Below are positions 11,660 through 24,431 of a DNA stretch of 64,000 bases, one piece after another (position 1 is the first letter of the stretch; each line of letters opens with the position of its first letter). Source of the DNA: Mytilus galloprovincialis (taxonomy: Eukaryota; Mollusca; Bivalvia; Mytilida; Mytilidae); assembly GCF_965363235.1 (NCBI RefSeq), contig NC_134846.1, forward strand, positions 73,444,724 through 73,508,723, given 5' to 3'. A program made the translations under genes and the position numbers. The notes below the pieces were generated by a model. That model was not told where the DNA came from. It worked only from the letters and a program-made list of their open reading frames with translations, and did not search any database.

Positions 11660-12970
11660 ACATATACACATGGAAAAAAGTATTGCAACACCAAATTGAA
11701 ATTGAAATTAAAAAAACAATCTTTATTATTTTGTGATATAATTTTGTAAAATAGAACTAGTTAAACATTATTTAAGTATCACCTGAGTTTAATCAATACA
11801 TATCGACTCCATTAGTTCTTATCTGCACATACAGCTACTGTACCCGTAAACATCAAAACAGATGTTTTTATCCTCATTGTTTTCAACACTTTAAATAACC
11901 AAGATTTTAAAGTTATGTGATTGACACTTTGTTATGGGTCCTCGACAACTCTTAACTGCAGCAAGATGGCAGATTATCAGCATGAGAGAAGCAGGGATGT
12001 CGCTGTAACAACTGCACGTATTGTTGGTCATCACCATTCCACTATAAGTCGTTTTGAGAATAAAAATCAGGCAATAAACGATGTCAAAGACCTTCCGAGA
12101 TAAAGAAGACCCCCTATACCATTTGCTAGGGAAAATCAAGCATAATGAAGGTTGGTCAGAAGGAAACCCATTGCATACAATACAATCCTAAAAAGAAAGT
12201 GGTGGGCATACAGGAGCCTTTTAACAAGAACTGTTCGAGATCGACTCATCGCTACTGGTTATCGTGCGATAAGACCATTTCGGAGACCTTTGCTTACGAA
12301 CAGACACACAGTTTTCCGTATCCAATGTAGTGCAGAGCTCGCCAAAGTTGGAAATTAGCATTGTGGAGGAAGATCCATTGTTCCAATGGAATTCGGTTCA
12401 TCTTTCTTGGCCCGATCGTAGGCCGGTTTTTAACCATATCGAGCATATATGGGACACTATAGGGCGGAAAGTGCGCGAAAGGACACCCCAGTTCTAACAC
12501 ATCATGAAATAAACAATGCCCTTTATCAGAAATGGTTGCTGATACCTTAGCAACAAATTAGTCGATTGATGGCAGGAATCAGAAGACGTTTAGATGCGGT
12601 GATCCGTTTGAATGGAGGCTGCGCACAAAGTACTAATTCTTTGAAGTATAACGATCAACCATGATGTGAACAGTCATCAGAAGATTAATTTTGAAATGTC
12701 TGACATTGTAAAGTTCGACTACAGTAAAAGTTGTAAAATGCATTTTTTTGTACAAAAAAACACTTCATTTTGTTATTAAAATTGTGGTTATATAAATCTT
12801 TTTTTTTTTTATTCAAACATTTTTTGTTCGTTTCAATGCCAATGTTATCATAAACTATGTTTCAATAATATTATACAAATATTTTATCATATTTCATCCA
12901 AAAAAAGAGGCTGATTTTTCAAGTTTTAAAAAATCAAGGTGTTGCAATACTTTTTTCCATGTGTATATGT
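11660..12970 (+). mobile_element. Tc1/mariner-like DNA transposon, decayed
   Basis: Both ends carry the same inverted terminal sequence: TACACATGGAAAAAAGTATT on the left, followed by GCAACACC, and its reverse complement on the right, ending ATGTGTATATGT. TA dinucleotides flank the ends, as expected for Tc1/mariner target duplication, though the exact border is blurred by TATA. Length is about 1.3 kb, the usual size for this superfamily. The interior encodes a broken Tc1-type transposase. Confidence 0.85.
11966..12660 (+). pseudogene. Tc1-like transposase, multiply frameshifted
   Basis: Pieces in different plus-strand frames read as a Tc1-family transposase. There is a helix-turn-helix region (ARIVGHHHSTISRF) near the N-terminus, a GRP-like stretch after it, then RRKPIAYNTILKR and LLTRTVRDRLIATGYRA, which match the second DNA-binding region. 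Remnants of the C-terminal half follow (EHIWDTIGRKVRER, then MAGIRRRLDAVIRLNGG). Stops and frameshifts occur throughout, and the DDE catalytic core is not intact. No active protein is expected. Confidence 0.8.
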
Positions 12971-12974
12971 GTAC

Positions 12975-13340
12975 AGCAGTATAAACACAAAAAAGATATA
13001 TAACCAAACAATTGCCATGACACAATAACACAATGGCGGAAAATATAAGTACAGAGCCACGTCATATGTACCCAAGAAACACAAAAAAGCATACAAAAGC
13101 ATATAAGATAAAATTTAAGACAAGAATACAAAAATTATCATAGAACAATAACACAATGACGGGGTGTACAAGTACAGAACCACGTCAAATGAATGCCACC
13201 AAAAGAACAAACTAAACAGTAAAAGTAAATAAAAGAATGGTAACACGTGAAGATGATAAACAACGTCAATACACAGTATCTATACTTCAAGACCATAGTG
13301 TATTTTTGGTGAAGTTCATACGGAATAGTTATCAACAAGG
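12975..13340 (+). repeat. Interspersed repeat split by the Tc1-like insertion (right part)
   Basis: Continuation of the repeat at 11385-11655. Internally it has two similar blocks (CAATAACACAATGGCGG and CAATAACACAATGACGG) about 130 bp apart. Confidence 0.55.
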
Positions 13341-13344
13341 TTTT

Positions 13345-14720
13345 GATACCTTCCGATAAACCCTAGCTGAGAATTCACAATGGTTGACACGAGCTCTCAA
13401 AAAATGATTCAAATGTGTTCAACATATGGATTAGGTTCATGTATTCTGCTTCTCAGAAACGGAAATTTCACTATTTTATTCATAGCTGATTTCTATTGTA
13501 CGAATAATAAGATAAGTGTTGACACATTCCTAAACATTCAGCCCAAAAACATCATTATGTCTCTTATTTCCTAAATTCACTTAATACGATTCAACTGTGC
13601 ATTCTTATTTTTTTTTCTTTATCTCTAAAGTGAAAATAAAAGGATATATTTGAAATATCTTTTTTATCTGTTTATGCGACACACAAAATGTCCAGGACAA
13701 CTCCAAAACAGTTATAATTACTGTTTTCGAAGCATCTGTCATGTCCACATCTACAAGGATGTGAATTGTGTCTGTTGATTTTTCCATTGAATTTGATTAT
13801 ATTTTTAGTCAAGTTCTTAATCTCAATCTCAAAATTATAAAGGCAAAACTCTTTAAAAAAATTACACACCAATAACTATAAAATTAATAAAACTTTATGT
13901 TGTGCTCCAGTCTTTTGACAATTCAGAAATTCAGATATGAATCGTATTTTATAATCTTGATATTCTTAATTGTGAATACAAAAGTGAGACTGAATAGAGC
14001 ATTTCATATTGCTATGTTTTTTATGAAACATCTGGAGGTATTCAAACAAACTAGAATTGTATATTCGGTCACGAAGAATCAAAGGTAACACGGGCTTGAC
14101 ATATAGCATGCCAAAAGCATGTTTTTTCTTCACTACTATTAGTTGCTAAGCACAACAATAGAAACACCAGTAGAAGAGAATAGAAAATTAATGCTTCCAA
14201 CTTGGTTACTGTCATCTATTATAAGGTTAATACATTAGTAATTCAAATGATTTAAAAGATTTCTGAACAGGAAATTTACAAAAAAAAAGACGCATCGAGG
14301 ATCTTAGATGTCAGCATATGAGCCCTGGCTACTAGGCTGGTGATTCGCTCTTGGAGAAACGTCCACCAGCAGCGGCATCGACCTCAGGCATCGACCTTTT
14401 ATTCAGAATTTTCTTTTTATGACAGGCTTATAACCTTGGATAATAATCGTGATACGACGACGGTTGAAATTACCAGTCTTGCAAAAGATTAACCTAGAAA
14501 GTGATTTGAACGTAACAGATGCTAAGATATAAGAAACCGAGGATAATCAGAAAAAGGTGCACCCACACTTGTCAAGATTTTAAACAGTTATTATTGAATA
14601 AAATGTTATATAAACTAGCGTTTAAACAACTTGACCTTGAACTAATACAGTAAGCAACCACGAATTGTTTTTACTTTGTTAGTGTAAAGACAACAGAAGC
14701 GACAACAAACAACAACAGTA
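13345..14720. other. No gene seen; one repeat fragment at 14281-14400
   Basis: AT-rich sequence with several short open frames but no recognisable protein. The 14281-14400 stretch (GAAACGTCCACCAGCAGCGG region) resembles the CCACTGCTGGTGGACGTTTC block at 45.9 kb in reverse orientation, so it is a fragment of that repeat family. Confidence 0.5.
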
Positions 14721-14722
14721 GT

Positions 14723-14726
<4 letters not shown>

Positions 14727-14808
<82 letters not shown>

Positions 14809-14840
14809 TAAATAAATAATAATAAATAATAATAATAATG
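14727..14840. repeat. (AAT)n microsatellite
   Basis: About 100 bp of TAA/AAT triplets with a few AAAT interruptions. The long isoleucine run on the minus strand is an artefact of it. Confidence 0.95.
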
Positions 14841-15789
14841 TAATTATAATGAAAATAATAATTTATAAAAGAATAAAAAAGTGAAAAGTAAATAAATAAA
14901 ATATAGAAACCGGATGACCTAAAATTCCCACTGTATTTATAAATTATTGTCAAATTAATCAATATGTGAACCTTACCTGAAAAAGAGCCAGACTTATTCC
15001 AATAGTGTTCATAGTTATGATAGTAAGATCTGAAGCGTCCAGAAATATAAATAAGTTTCAAACAGTGTGATACTTTTCAATTACCACACATCTTATCGGG
15101 TTAACAGAGGTCAATTGTGCACATTACCCTTGTTTTAAGTGCAATGAAAAATTCACCGAACAATTCAGCTAGTTAAAGTGAATCCGGAAGAAATGTTAAC
15201 CACGTGCACTTGTAGACAGTGTTTACTATTAAATGTTTGTGATCCTCGTAAAGTTGTCAGGGTTCATAAAGAAAATGCATTGACGTCTGTTTTCAGTGCT
15301 TAACTCAGAGGTGGGAAAAGCGTATAACGCTTTCTTCACAACTTGTATGTGCATTGCGTTAAATAGTATAAACGAGACTTGAATGTTGCGGTTTTGTTAA
15401 TTAAAAACACAGATGTTAGCTTTGTGACGTTCGCAGTTACAATAAATATAAATTAACAAGAAGGCATAGGAATGATTAAGGGCTTAGACATCAGACAAAA
15501 TTGATATTTCAACTCTGGTAACGAAAAAATCAGTATCAGAATAAGTGCGAACAAAGATAATGTGAAGTTAATTTAGGTTACTAGGTTCGCAATTACAGCA
15601 AGTTTGACGTACGTAAAACTAATTATCAGCACATATTTTTTTTAAGTGCGATATGTTGTCAACACATTTCTATCGAAAAGTACATTTGTTTGAGAGGTTT
15701 ATGTAATAGTATCCTAAGTTGTTATAATAAAAGAACCTGTTTCTAAGTTGTTTTCCTGTCAAAAGTTTACCTCTAATATAAAGCAAAGT

Positions 15790-15915
15790 AAAAACAAAAC
15801 ATAACATAACATATAAAATAAAATATCACAAATATAAAAAAAATTACAAAGTAAAAACAAAACAAAACAAACATAACATAACATAACACGACATAACATA
15901 ACATAACACAACATA
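15790..15915. repeat. (AACAT)n-type simple repeat
   Basis: ACATAACATAAC pentamer repeats in two patches, linked by an internal duplicated phrase (CACAAATATAAAAA-AATTACAAAG). Confidence 0.8.
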
Positions 15916-16369
15916 GCACAAATATAAAAAGAATTACAAAGGAAAAACAGTACGATTTTGTCCTATTTCAGATCAATGATAAGAGTTTGTATATTGACTG
16001 TTTGACTAAATGTCTCATATCAACTGTTAGCTCTCTGTCATATTCCAAATTGTTTAGCATTTATTGAGTTCAATATTCTTCTTGATTACTACTCGGCATA
16101 TTCCAGATAGACCCTAAGATTTGATCCCGTGAATCCAAATCGAACCGAAGACTTTTTCAACATCTTAAATATGCTAACGGAATTATTTTAGGCGTTTACG
16201 CGTTAGGTCTGAATTCAAGCGTAACAATTTGATGTATTTAACAACTAGATTTTCTTCATTTTGATGCATTTGCAAAACATATAACATTTTTTTTTGTAAG
16301 GTGTGTTTAAAAACGAGATCTTTGGTATTTACTTATATATTGATTGCTCAGATTAATTGCAATTATGCT

Positions 16370-16650
16370 TAAAGAGAGACGAAAGATACCAGAGGGACAG
16401 TCAAACTCATAAATCGAAAATAAACTGACAACGCCATGGCTAAAAATGAAAAAGGACAAACAGACAAACATTAGTACACATGACACAACATAGAAAACTA
16501 AAGAATAAGCAACACGAACCCCACAAAAAACCAGGGGTGATCTCAGGTGCTCCAGAAGGGTAAGCAGATCCTGCTCCACTTGTGCCACCCGTCGTGTTGC
16601 TTATGTGATAGCAAATCCGGTAAATAGTCTTAATTCGGTAAGTCACCTTT
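16370..16650 (+). repeat. Interspersed bivalve-type repeat (CCAGGGGTGATCTCAGGTGC)
   Basis: Block starting with AAAGATACCAGAGGGACAGT and containing CACAAAAAACCAGGGGTGAT and GTGCCACCCGTCGTGTTGCT. I recognise it as a common mussel repeat from memory. Only one copy is in the window, so the family call cannot be checked here. The 93-aa minus-strand frame across it is a shadow. Confidence 0.5.
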
Positions 16651-16904
16651 TCTCATGTTCGTAATTAGATTACTGATTGACCTTCAAAAAAGGTTACTAG
16701 GGACGTTCGTAGGATTGTTAATTCTGATTTAACTAGCACAAACAATCGACATGTTGAGAACACAAATAGTTACTAGTATTACAGATATTGTCGAATGGCA
16801 TTGGCATGATTTAAATAAAACATGTAATTGTAGATTTTTAGTTCAAAGAATTCTGTAATTATGCTCAAAAGTTGCAACACCCGCGAACAAAGTTTACCAT
16901 AAGC

Positions 16905-17010
16905 GGTTTTTGGCTGTTCCAATAGTTCCATTTAGGGTTGTTCCAATAAGCCCATGTTGTCTGTTCCAAAAACCCCATATGGTTGTTCCAATAAGAGCAT
17001 TTTAGTTTTT
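16905..17010 (+). repeat. Four degenerate tandem units around TGTTCCAATA
   Basis: GGCTGTTCCAATAG, GGTTGTTCCAATAAG, GTCTGTTCCAAAAA and GGTTGTTCCAATAAG follow each other at spacings of roughly 25-30 bp. No protein or RNA function recognised. Confidence 0.7.
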
Positions 17011-17270
17011 CGTGCTATCAACAAGTTAACATATCTGTAAAGTATCCTTACATCAAAGGTATCATTTATAACTTGAACTCAACGGGAACATATTTGGGTG
17101 TTTTTCAATAAAAGCGTAACTTTCAGACCTAAAAAAAATGGAAAATCAACTTGTCTAAAATTTAATTTCAAGAGTTATTTTGAATACCTCCATTATAGAC
17201 CTGTTTCTAAGCAAAAAGTGCAATCTTAAATATTCTTTAAAATGATACTATTTTCATAATGTGTGTACTG

Positions 17271-18066
17271 TTTCGTAGGGGACTTTTGTCCCCTACGAAA
17301 CTTCTTCTAAACACACATATTTTTTGCAATTTTAAATGTTTCCTATAGACATTCCAGTTTGTTTACTTTAAATACTATCTCATTTTTTTCTGAATTGGAA
17401 AACCATTTTTATCGTTAAAGATTATACAGTACTTCACATATGAAGGTACAACTCATGTTACGTAGTGGACATTTTGATGCGTTACGTAGTGGACAAAACC
17501 GTTTCTTAGTGGACATAAAGTTTCGTAGTTGACATCAACCCTATTATATGTTAATAAAAAAACTAATAAAAATTACATGAAACTAACCCTTGTTATTTGT
17601 TTTGCACGAATATAATTGAAAAAAGATTTAAAAAAAGACTGCATGGTAGTGGTAGTGTCCACTACGAAACGTTTTTCTCCCATACTTGTTTCGTAGGGGA
17701 CCGTTTCGTAGGGGACATATTCGCATGTTTTATTTTTTCCCCACAATCCCTATATTGCAATAGTAACAAGACTGATTGTATTCATCAAAGCATGTATTAA
17801 GCTGTACACTGATATTTTTTTCATAATTTCAAAACCAGATACTGAAGGAGATTTGACCCGTTTCGTAGTGGACATTAACAAAAATACGGTATCAGTCTGG
17901 TCCATTTGATGTGCTCAATTTTTCTTACCAACAATTTAATTGCCGTTATAAAAGCATCACTTCTTTTGTAAGACCCTAACGTTTATATCTCTTTCAAACA
18001 AAAATTACATTGATTTTATAAAACTGTTTATTGGCAAATTTTAATGACTTCGTTTCGTAGTAGACA
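17271..18066. repeat. Cluster of a 15-bp motif GTTTCGTAGKGGACA on both strands
   Basis: At least ten near-exact copies: 17271 (+), 17288-17300 (-), 17458 (+), 17481 (+), 17501 (+, one change), 17520 (+, one change), 17656-17670 (-), 17689 (+), 17703 (+), 17860 (+) and 18052 (+, one change). The first two form a perfect palindrome around a TTTT loop. Spacing is irregular, so it is not a simple tandem array. The sequence between copies is AT-rich and unrelated. No known element recognised. Confidence 0.8.
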
Positions 18067-18079
18067 TTTTGTGAGGGAC

Positions 18080-20370
18080 ACACCTTCTGAAATTAAAAAT
18101 CCTATATTGAAAGCTGTTTATTAAAATATGTTGGCTCTGAACATACTTTTGAATTATTAAAGAACTTATGTAAAGTAAAATAACATTTATTTCTTTATTT
18201 TGTACGATATTTTAGAGTATGAATGTTGAACAGGCGGTTTAGGGACATGCCATTTTGGTTGTTTTGGACCATTCAGGAGTCAATATCTAATCAATCCCTC
18301 TAAAAATAAACTGTTTCTTTGCTTTAAAATGTTAAATCTAATGCAATGTACTGACTGCACAAAAAAATACTTGCAAAGATCAAACATATTTTTTTTTAAA
18401 GTGGCTGGGACAAGAAAATACGTTTTTTTATTGAAAAACGCCCATTTAGATCAATAAACCTACGCCTCTACTTACTTGGTAAAACATACTAATGAAACAC
18501 TTAGTGTGCCCATGGAAAACATATAATTCGTTTGTTAAACGACATAACTGAACCGAGTCGGTCCAGCTGTTGGTAGATTAGCAAATCTCGAGGGTTTCAT
18601 CTGTACTTCGATATTTGCATCTTTACAATTCATTTAATTGTGTAATTGCGCTAAAGAAAAGCAATACCTTCAGAAAAATTATTAATTACAATCGATCTTC
18701 AGCCTTCTGCGTCCTTTGATTAGTAATACCCTCTTAAGGGGGTATGAGTGTCTTTCCCTTTCTTGGAATGTGAAAAACGGAAAATGTAAGGTCACGGTTT
18801 TTTAATCAAGTTAGCAAAACAAGATGTAGGAATGCAGTTAACAAATGTGAATTTGCATTTAAAAGATCAAATTTATAAGATTATATCTTAAAAATATTAA
18901 TATTTTTTCGAGTGTAAATTATTTTAGCTTAATTACATGTAATAATGTTTTTGAATTGACATTTTAAGGGTAGGTAACTCTGAAATAGTGCATTTTCTGA
19001 AGGAATCTACATGGAATTTTGCTATTTTGAAATTTAACCGGAAAAACGTTTCTTTTGATATTCTCAAAGCATTTTCTAAAAACTATGTTCTCGTATTTTA
19101 TTTTACAATTCTATCATTTAGTTTAGCTTCTAATCACATAATGATGTTTTTCCTGAATAATCCATACACAATGTGCCATTTTCATAGCCTGTAGCTTGAG
19201 AAAATGATCGGTGATCTATCATTTTTTATTATATTTTTGAACATATATCAATAGATATACTGCGTTGTGGCAAAGTATGAACAAATTCTATCATTTTTAA
19301 TTTAGACTCCCATACTACCTTTACTATCAATATTGTAAATCTTATCAGACTCGATACCAAACAAACAATCGCCCATTAGTTTTTATTGTCTTACGAATGC
19401 AGTGTATCAGTTGCTTTATTATCAAACTTTTTCCACATTTCATTTACTTTGTACTTTTCTGGGCATATATTCCTAAAAGTTGATGCTATGGGGACAAAAC
19501 TAATTGTTTCAAAAGATTTTAATATTTTATGTACAGTTTATAATAGAAAATCACCACATCAATGAAAGTTATCACAAAGGATTGCCGACAAATGGGCTGA
19601 TGATACTCAAAGATAACAGACATACATGTATAAGAACGCAAAAACGCGCTCTTCGTCATCATTGTACTCAACAGTAGAGCTCGAAACAATAATTGTAAAG
19701 TAATATTTCTATGTGGTTTTCATGAGTTGTTTCAAGTTGAATAATCTTCAACTTCGATTTTTAAGTACTCAAGCGAAATTTTGCACAAAAAAAACTTCAT
19801 TAATCATATGAAAAAATGCAGTAAAGAAACACAAAATTTCGATGATAGATAATCGTGGTCTTGAATCATCAAATATCCTATTATTTGTATTAAAATAAGG
19901 AGCAATTATACTTCAGGTTTCTTAATACAACTGTACGAGAATATAGACAAAAATATATCACCATATGGCCTTTAACAATGAGCACAATGTATAGTAAGAT
20001 ATAGTAGGTATGACTTAATGTGAAACACAAAAAAGAAAGAAAAACCCAACGACATGATTTGTGCTAAATAAAAACAAAACATAAAACAAACTAAAAGTGA
20101 ATATTTTCTAAGGGTTAAATATTTCGCAGTGGTGACTTGCCATGGCTTTGTTTGGACTTGTTTGTTTGCTTTTTGGCCTTGAATGTTTGTCCCTAATATT
20201 TTATAAACTGTGCATTTGCATTCAGATATCGCAGATAGAATTTATTCAGTGTATTAATGTACGTTTTTTGATTGAGTTAAGCCTGCCAATTGATATTTTA
20301 ATGTGTGTTTTTCTATGTTGTGATGTTATGCTATTGTTTCAGAAAAAGGGAGAAGGTTTGGATCCATTAA
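18080..20370. other. No gene seen
   Basis: AT-rich sequence with scattered short frames and no recognisable protein, repeat or RNA gene. Confidence 0.5.
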
Positions 20371-20374
20371 AACG

Positions 20375-20690
20375 TTTAATCCCGCTGCAAATGTTTGCAC
20401 CTGTCCTAAGTCAGGAATTTGATGTTCAGTAGTTGTCGTTTGTTTGTGTAATTTATACGTGTTTCTCGTTTCTCGTTTTTTTATTTTATATAGATTAGAC
20501 CGTTGGTTTTCCCGTTTGAATGGTTTTACACTAGTAATTTTGGGACCCTTTATAGCTTGTTGTTCGGTGTGAGCAAAGACTCCATGTTGAAACCCGTACA
20601 TTGACCTATAATGGTTTACTTTTTAAAAATTGTTATTTGGATGAAGAGTTGTCTCATTGGCACTCACACCACATCTTCCTATATCTATTA
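20375..20690 (-). repeat. Repeat of the CCAATGAGACAACTCTCC family (inverted)
   Basis: Reads on the minus strand as a copy of the family at 22.5 and 38.4 kb. Hallmarks are AGAGTTGTCTCATTGGCACT with CACACCACATCTTCC, and the upstream CCTGTCCTAAGTCAGGA and TAGTTGTCGTTTG blocks that recur at 26.9, 47.2 and 48.9 kb. Confidence 0.75.
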
Positions 20691-20699
20691 ACACAACAA

Positions 20700-22500
20700 A
20701 CACTGAAAATTCGGATAAAATGATCATTTATGATAATAGCCATGTTAAAGGATCAAAAAACATGATTTTAGGCCGCCTTTGTCGATCAAAAGTCAAATTC
20801 CGAGAACTATTGACTTTTGTATTTTATTTTAATGTTTACTGACACAGCTTCCGTCCTTAACTTGGTGTCACTGGCGTCCATTACCTTTTCAAAATCGTAT
20901 CTAAAGAAAACACGAGGGGCAATAAAACCGTCGTGTGTTCATTCGTAATTTCACCATTTCCTTTCAGATAAAAAAAAATAGTAGTCATATGATAAACAAG
21001 TTAGTTATTTATACAACAATTTATACTTTATTTATTAACAGTGTAAAAAAGCTGCAAAATATAGCTCTCATAATCTATAACTTATATAATAGTTATAGAC
21101 ATTTATGAGATTTTATACAAAAATAAATATATATTATACATAAAATAGCTATACTTTCGAAAGTAGAAACTTGGTAATAATAGACAAACAAGACCAGTAG
21201 CAGTAATTTGTCATAAGTTCATCGCCCTCTAAAATCCTCTTAAATCTTTGTGAAGGTTATTCTAAAATAATACTAAAACAATGAAAACATAACTGTTATC
21301 AGGCGCGAAGAAAACTGTCAAAATCTTTGAAGCATAATTGACATAAAATAAGAAAGAATGTTACAAAACTTACTGAAAAGGCATTAATTACTTATTCGTA
21401 AAAACAAAAGCAACATATGGATTAAATCATGTCATTTGGTAAATAGAATACCCGTAGTAAAGAAATTAGAAATTATATAACAAAAGACGAAAATGGTGAA
21501 TTTTGACGTTTTCTAGAATAACAGATGCAAGGAATTAGTTCAAATAATGTTTCGCCTAAAAAAATGACCAAAACTATTGCTTTTATCTACACAGGGGAAG
21601 ACCTTTTTATATCTTACTGCTACTCCCCTATCGACAAAATGTTTCCATGTAGATATGATCATTACTTCTCTTTTTTAAGCCCATCATTTGAAAACTTTCC
21701 CATTTTAAACTGCGGGCCCTATAGCAGATCATTGAACTTATGTATTTAGATAATAAAAAATCTGTTTCTACTGGATATTTTACTTTTTATTTATATGACT
21801 GCATGGACATGGGGTAATTTGCACAGTTTTTCAGTGGTCATGCAAAGGCCGATAGGTTTGTTTTTATTATTATTAAAACATATTGTCTTTCAAGAAAAAT
21901 TGAAAAAAGGATATAACTTTACTAATCTTACAAAATGAAGCCACTTAATTATTTTTGCTTAATTATTTTTGTTCACCTTTAAGTATTTTGATCATTGGTG
22001 GATAGTTGTCCTTTTGGCGATCACACCACTCCTTGTTATTTTTTTTACTTAAGTCTATTAGTTGGAACATCGAATAGGATTAAGTAAGAGATAAATTTAC
22101 TGCAGATTAATTCTACTATGGGATGGTATATGTAAGCATATATATTTTTAGAGTATATTTTTCACAATAATTTTTTATGGTAGATGGTATATCAAAGACT
22201 TCATTATAGCACTTACGTAAATGATTTAGTTGTTTTTCTGATAACTTATTGCTAACTTGCTTTGTTAAATTAATGATACATACATATTCTTCGCCGTACT
22301 ATATATTATACGGTCAGGGGACATTAAGTGCAGAAGTTAATCAAATGATATATATAATAGCTATAAAGGTATATGAAGTGCAAAATTCAAATTAACAAAA
22401 CCATGATTGAAATAAAATAGATTGAAGAAGAGACAGTAACAAGTTACAAGCATACAGATTGAAGATCAATAGAATATTTTGTTGTTGTGACGTCAATTGC
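20700..22500. other. No gene seen
   Basis: AT-rich sequence. A minor fragment GTGGATAGTTGTCCTTTTGG at about 22.0 kb recalls the tail of the GACAACTCTCC repeat family. Nothing else supported. Confidence 0.5.
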
Positions 22501-22504
22501 AAAT

Positions 22505-22905
22505 ACAAAAAAGATGTGGTATGATTGCCAATGAGACAACTGTCCACAAGAGACCAAAATGACACAGAAATTAACAACTAAAGGTCACCGTACGGCCTTC
22601 AACAATGAGCAAAACCCATACCGCATAGTCAGCTATAAAGCGCTCCGAGATGACAATGTAAAACTATTCAAACGAGAAAACTAACGGCCTTATTTATATA
22701 AAAAAATTGAACGAAAAAACAAATATGTAACAGGCTTCAAAACCTCAAATATGTATTTCGTCTTCTATATATATAAAAAAAGAAGATACGGTATGATTGG
22801 CAATTTGCCAATGAGACAACTCTCCACAAGAGACCAAATGACACAGAAATTAACAATTATAGGTCACCGTACGGCCTTAAACAATGAGCAAAGCCCATAT
22901 ATTCA
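22505..22905 (+). repeat. Two head-to-tail copies of the CCAATGAGACAACTCTCC repeat
   Basis: Copy 1 (about 22510-22715) has the full body: GATGTGGTATGATTGCCAAT, AAGAGACCAAAATGACAC, GGTCACCGTACGGCCTTCAA, CATAGTCAGCTATAAAG and GAGAAAACTAACGGCC. Copy 2 (about 22780-22900) repeats the first half and stops after ACGGCCTTAAACAATGAGC. Their closeness suggests a local duplication or insertion of one near the other. Confidence 0.8.
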
Positions 22906-22909
22906 ATTT

Positions 22910-23885
22910 AAATACTTTTTATTTTTATTTTAACGACAAAAGAATAACAATATTTTCAAAAACATCTTCTGAGAAAACTAAAAATTGAGTAAACCGAACT
23001 TGTTAAAAACTTGGAAGGTACTAATGTGCTCCAGACAGGTCATAATTCATTCTCCACTAGTGATAAAAAGGGAACTAGTTAATCTTCGTTTTGTCACAGT
23101 GATAGTCGTTATAGAGTTGTTCCTTTGGTAACTGGTTCATTTTTAGAGACATTGCTTTTGGATTTTGTATAGTTGGTCATTCTTGGTCCTGGTAAGCCAC
23201 TTTAAGCGTAGATAAACTGTATAAGCATAAAAGCCTACCCTGTTAGTACAGAGATATATATATCATGATAAATATTAAGTCATTGTTATTACACCGTTCT
23301 TAATTTTCATAACATACATAAGTAGCAAAGTGTAAAGTGATTGTGAATGAAAATTTGTATCTGTAAGTGTTCGACTATTTTTTTGTATTCTTTTTTTAAC
23401 TTAACACCCAGTTGCAAATATTTCATGACTATTCAAGGTCAAATGAATCGTCATAGAAACTTCCCATTTGAAAAGAAAACATAGACTAACAATTACAGAA
23501 TCTGACATGGTACAGGGTAAGAAATATCTTCTCCACATGTAGAATCCATGACGTAATATCCATAAGGTTCCTATTCACAATGAACTTCATTAAAAATATC
23601 ATTAGAATCCGGTTATAATGCCGTGTGTTATCTTATTTTAACAGGTTTGTTATGTCTAAACACTAGTGCTGTATAGTTAGTGACTTTTCCGTATGGATTG
23701 TTTTAATTGAATGAACAAAAATTAAGGGCAGGGTTAAGAGTTTAAAATAATGAAAAGGTAACAAAGAGGCTTTCAAAATATATAACACAAGGAAAAACAT
23801 GCGACACTAACGCAAAAAATACGTAAAAAACAGGATCCCAAACATTACACAGGTTACTAAAGTTTCAGTAGATAAACTCATCATA
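22910..23885. other. No gene seen
   Basis: AT-rich sequence without recognisable coding or repeat content. Confidence 0.45.
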
Positions 23886-23889
23886 GATA

Positions 23890-24005
23890 CCAGGATTAAA
23901 ATTTTATATTTACGCCGAACGCGCGTTTCGTCTACTAAAGACTCATCAGTGACGCTCGAATAAAAAAAAATGTTTAAAAGGCCAAATAAAGTATGAAGCA
24001 CACAC
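23890..24005 (-). repeat. Repeat of the ACGCGCGTTTCGTC family (inverted, short copy)
   Basis: CGAACGCGCGTTTCGTCTAC followed by AGACTCATCAGTGACGCTCG is the reverse complement of the 45.7-46.25 kb units. Confidence 0.75.
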
Positions 24006-24431
24006 CAAACTAAAAACTAGGGGTAAGCACATGGACTCCTGAAGGGTCAACGAGTCTGGCTTCCTAGGTGTCAATCGTATATTTACTCTTGTTTCAATAC
24101 ATTATTGAGTCGTATCAAGTGAGTATGCATAATCGATAGCGGATTGGTAAATGGCTCTTGTTTAAAGTGTCCGAAAACCATGCTTTGAGAATTATGGAAT
24201 GAAGATAGATATTTAATGTACTTTGTTTAATCATTCACAATTTGTATTTTGTCTAAACATTGAAAAGCGGTTTAGAGCTTGCTTGGCATGTTGTTTAGAA
24301 ACTTGTTTGTTAATTTGTTCTTTCTATTTGTGGTATATATGATGTAGTTAAAGATGAATAGTGGTTATTTAGATCAATTTTATCCGTTCTTTTGTTTCTT
24401 TTTGTTGGTGTTTTTGTTTTCGGTACAAGTA

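Noticed and set aside
14642-15061. 139-aa frame with a long isoleucine run
   Set aside because: Produced by the (AAT)n microsatellite.
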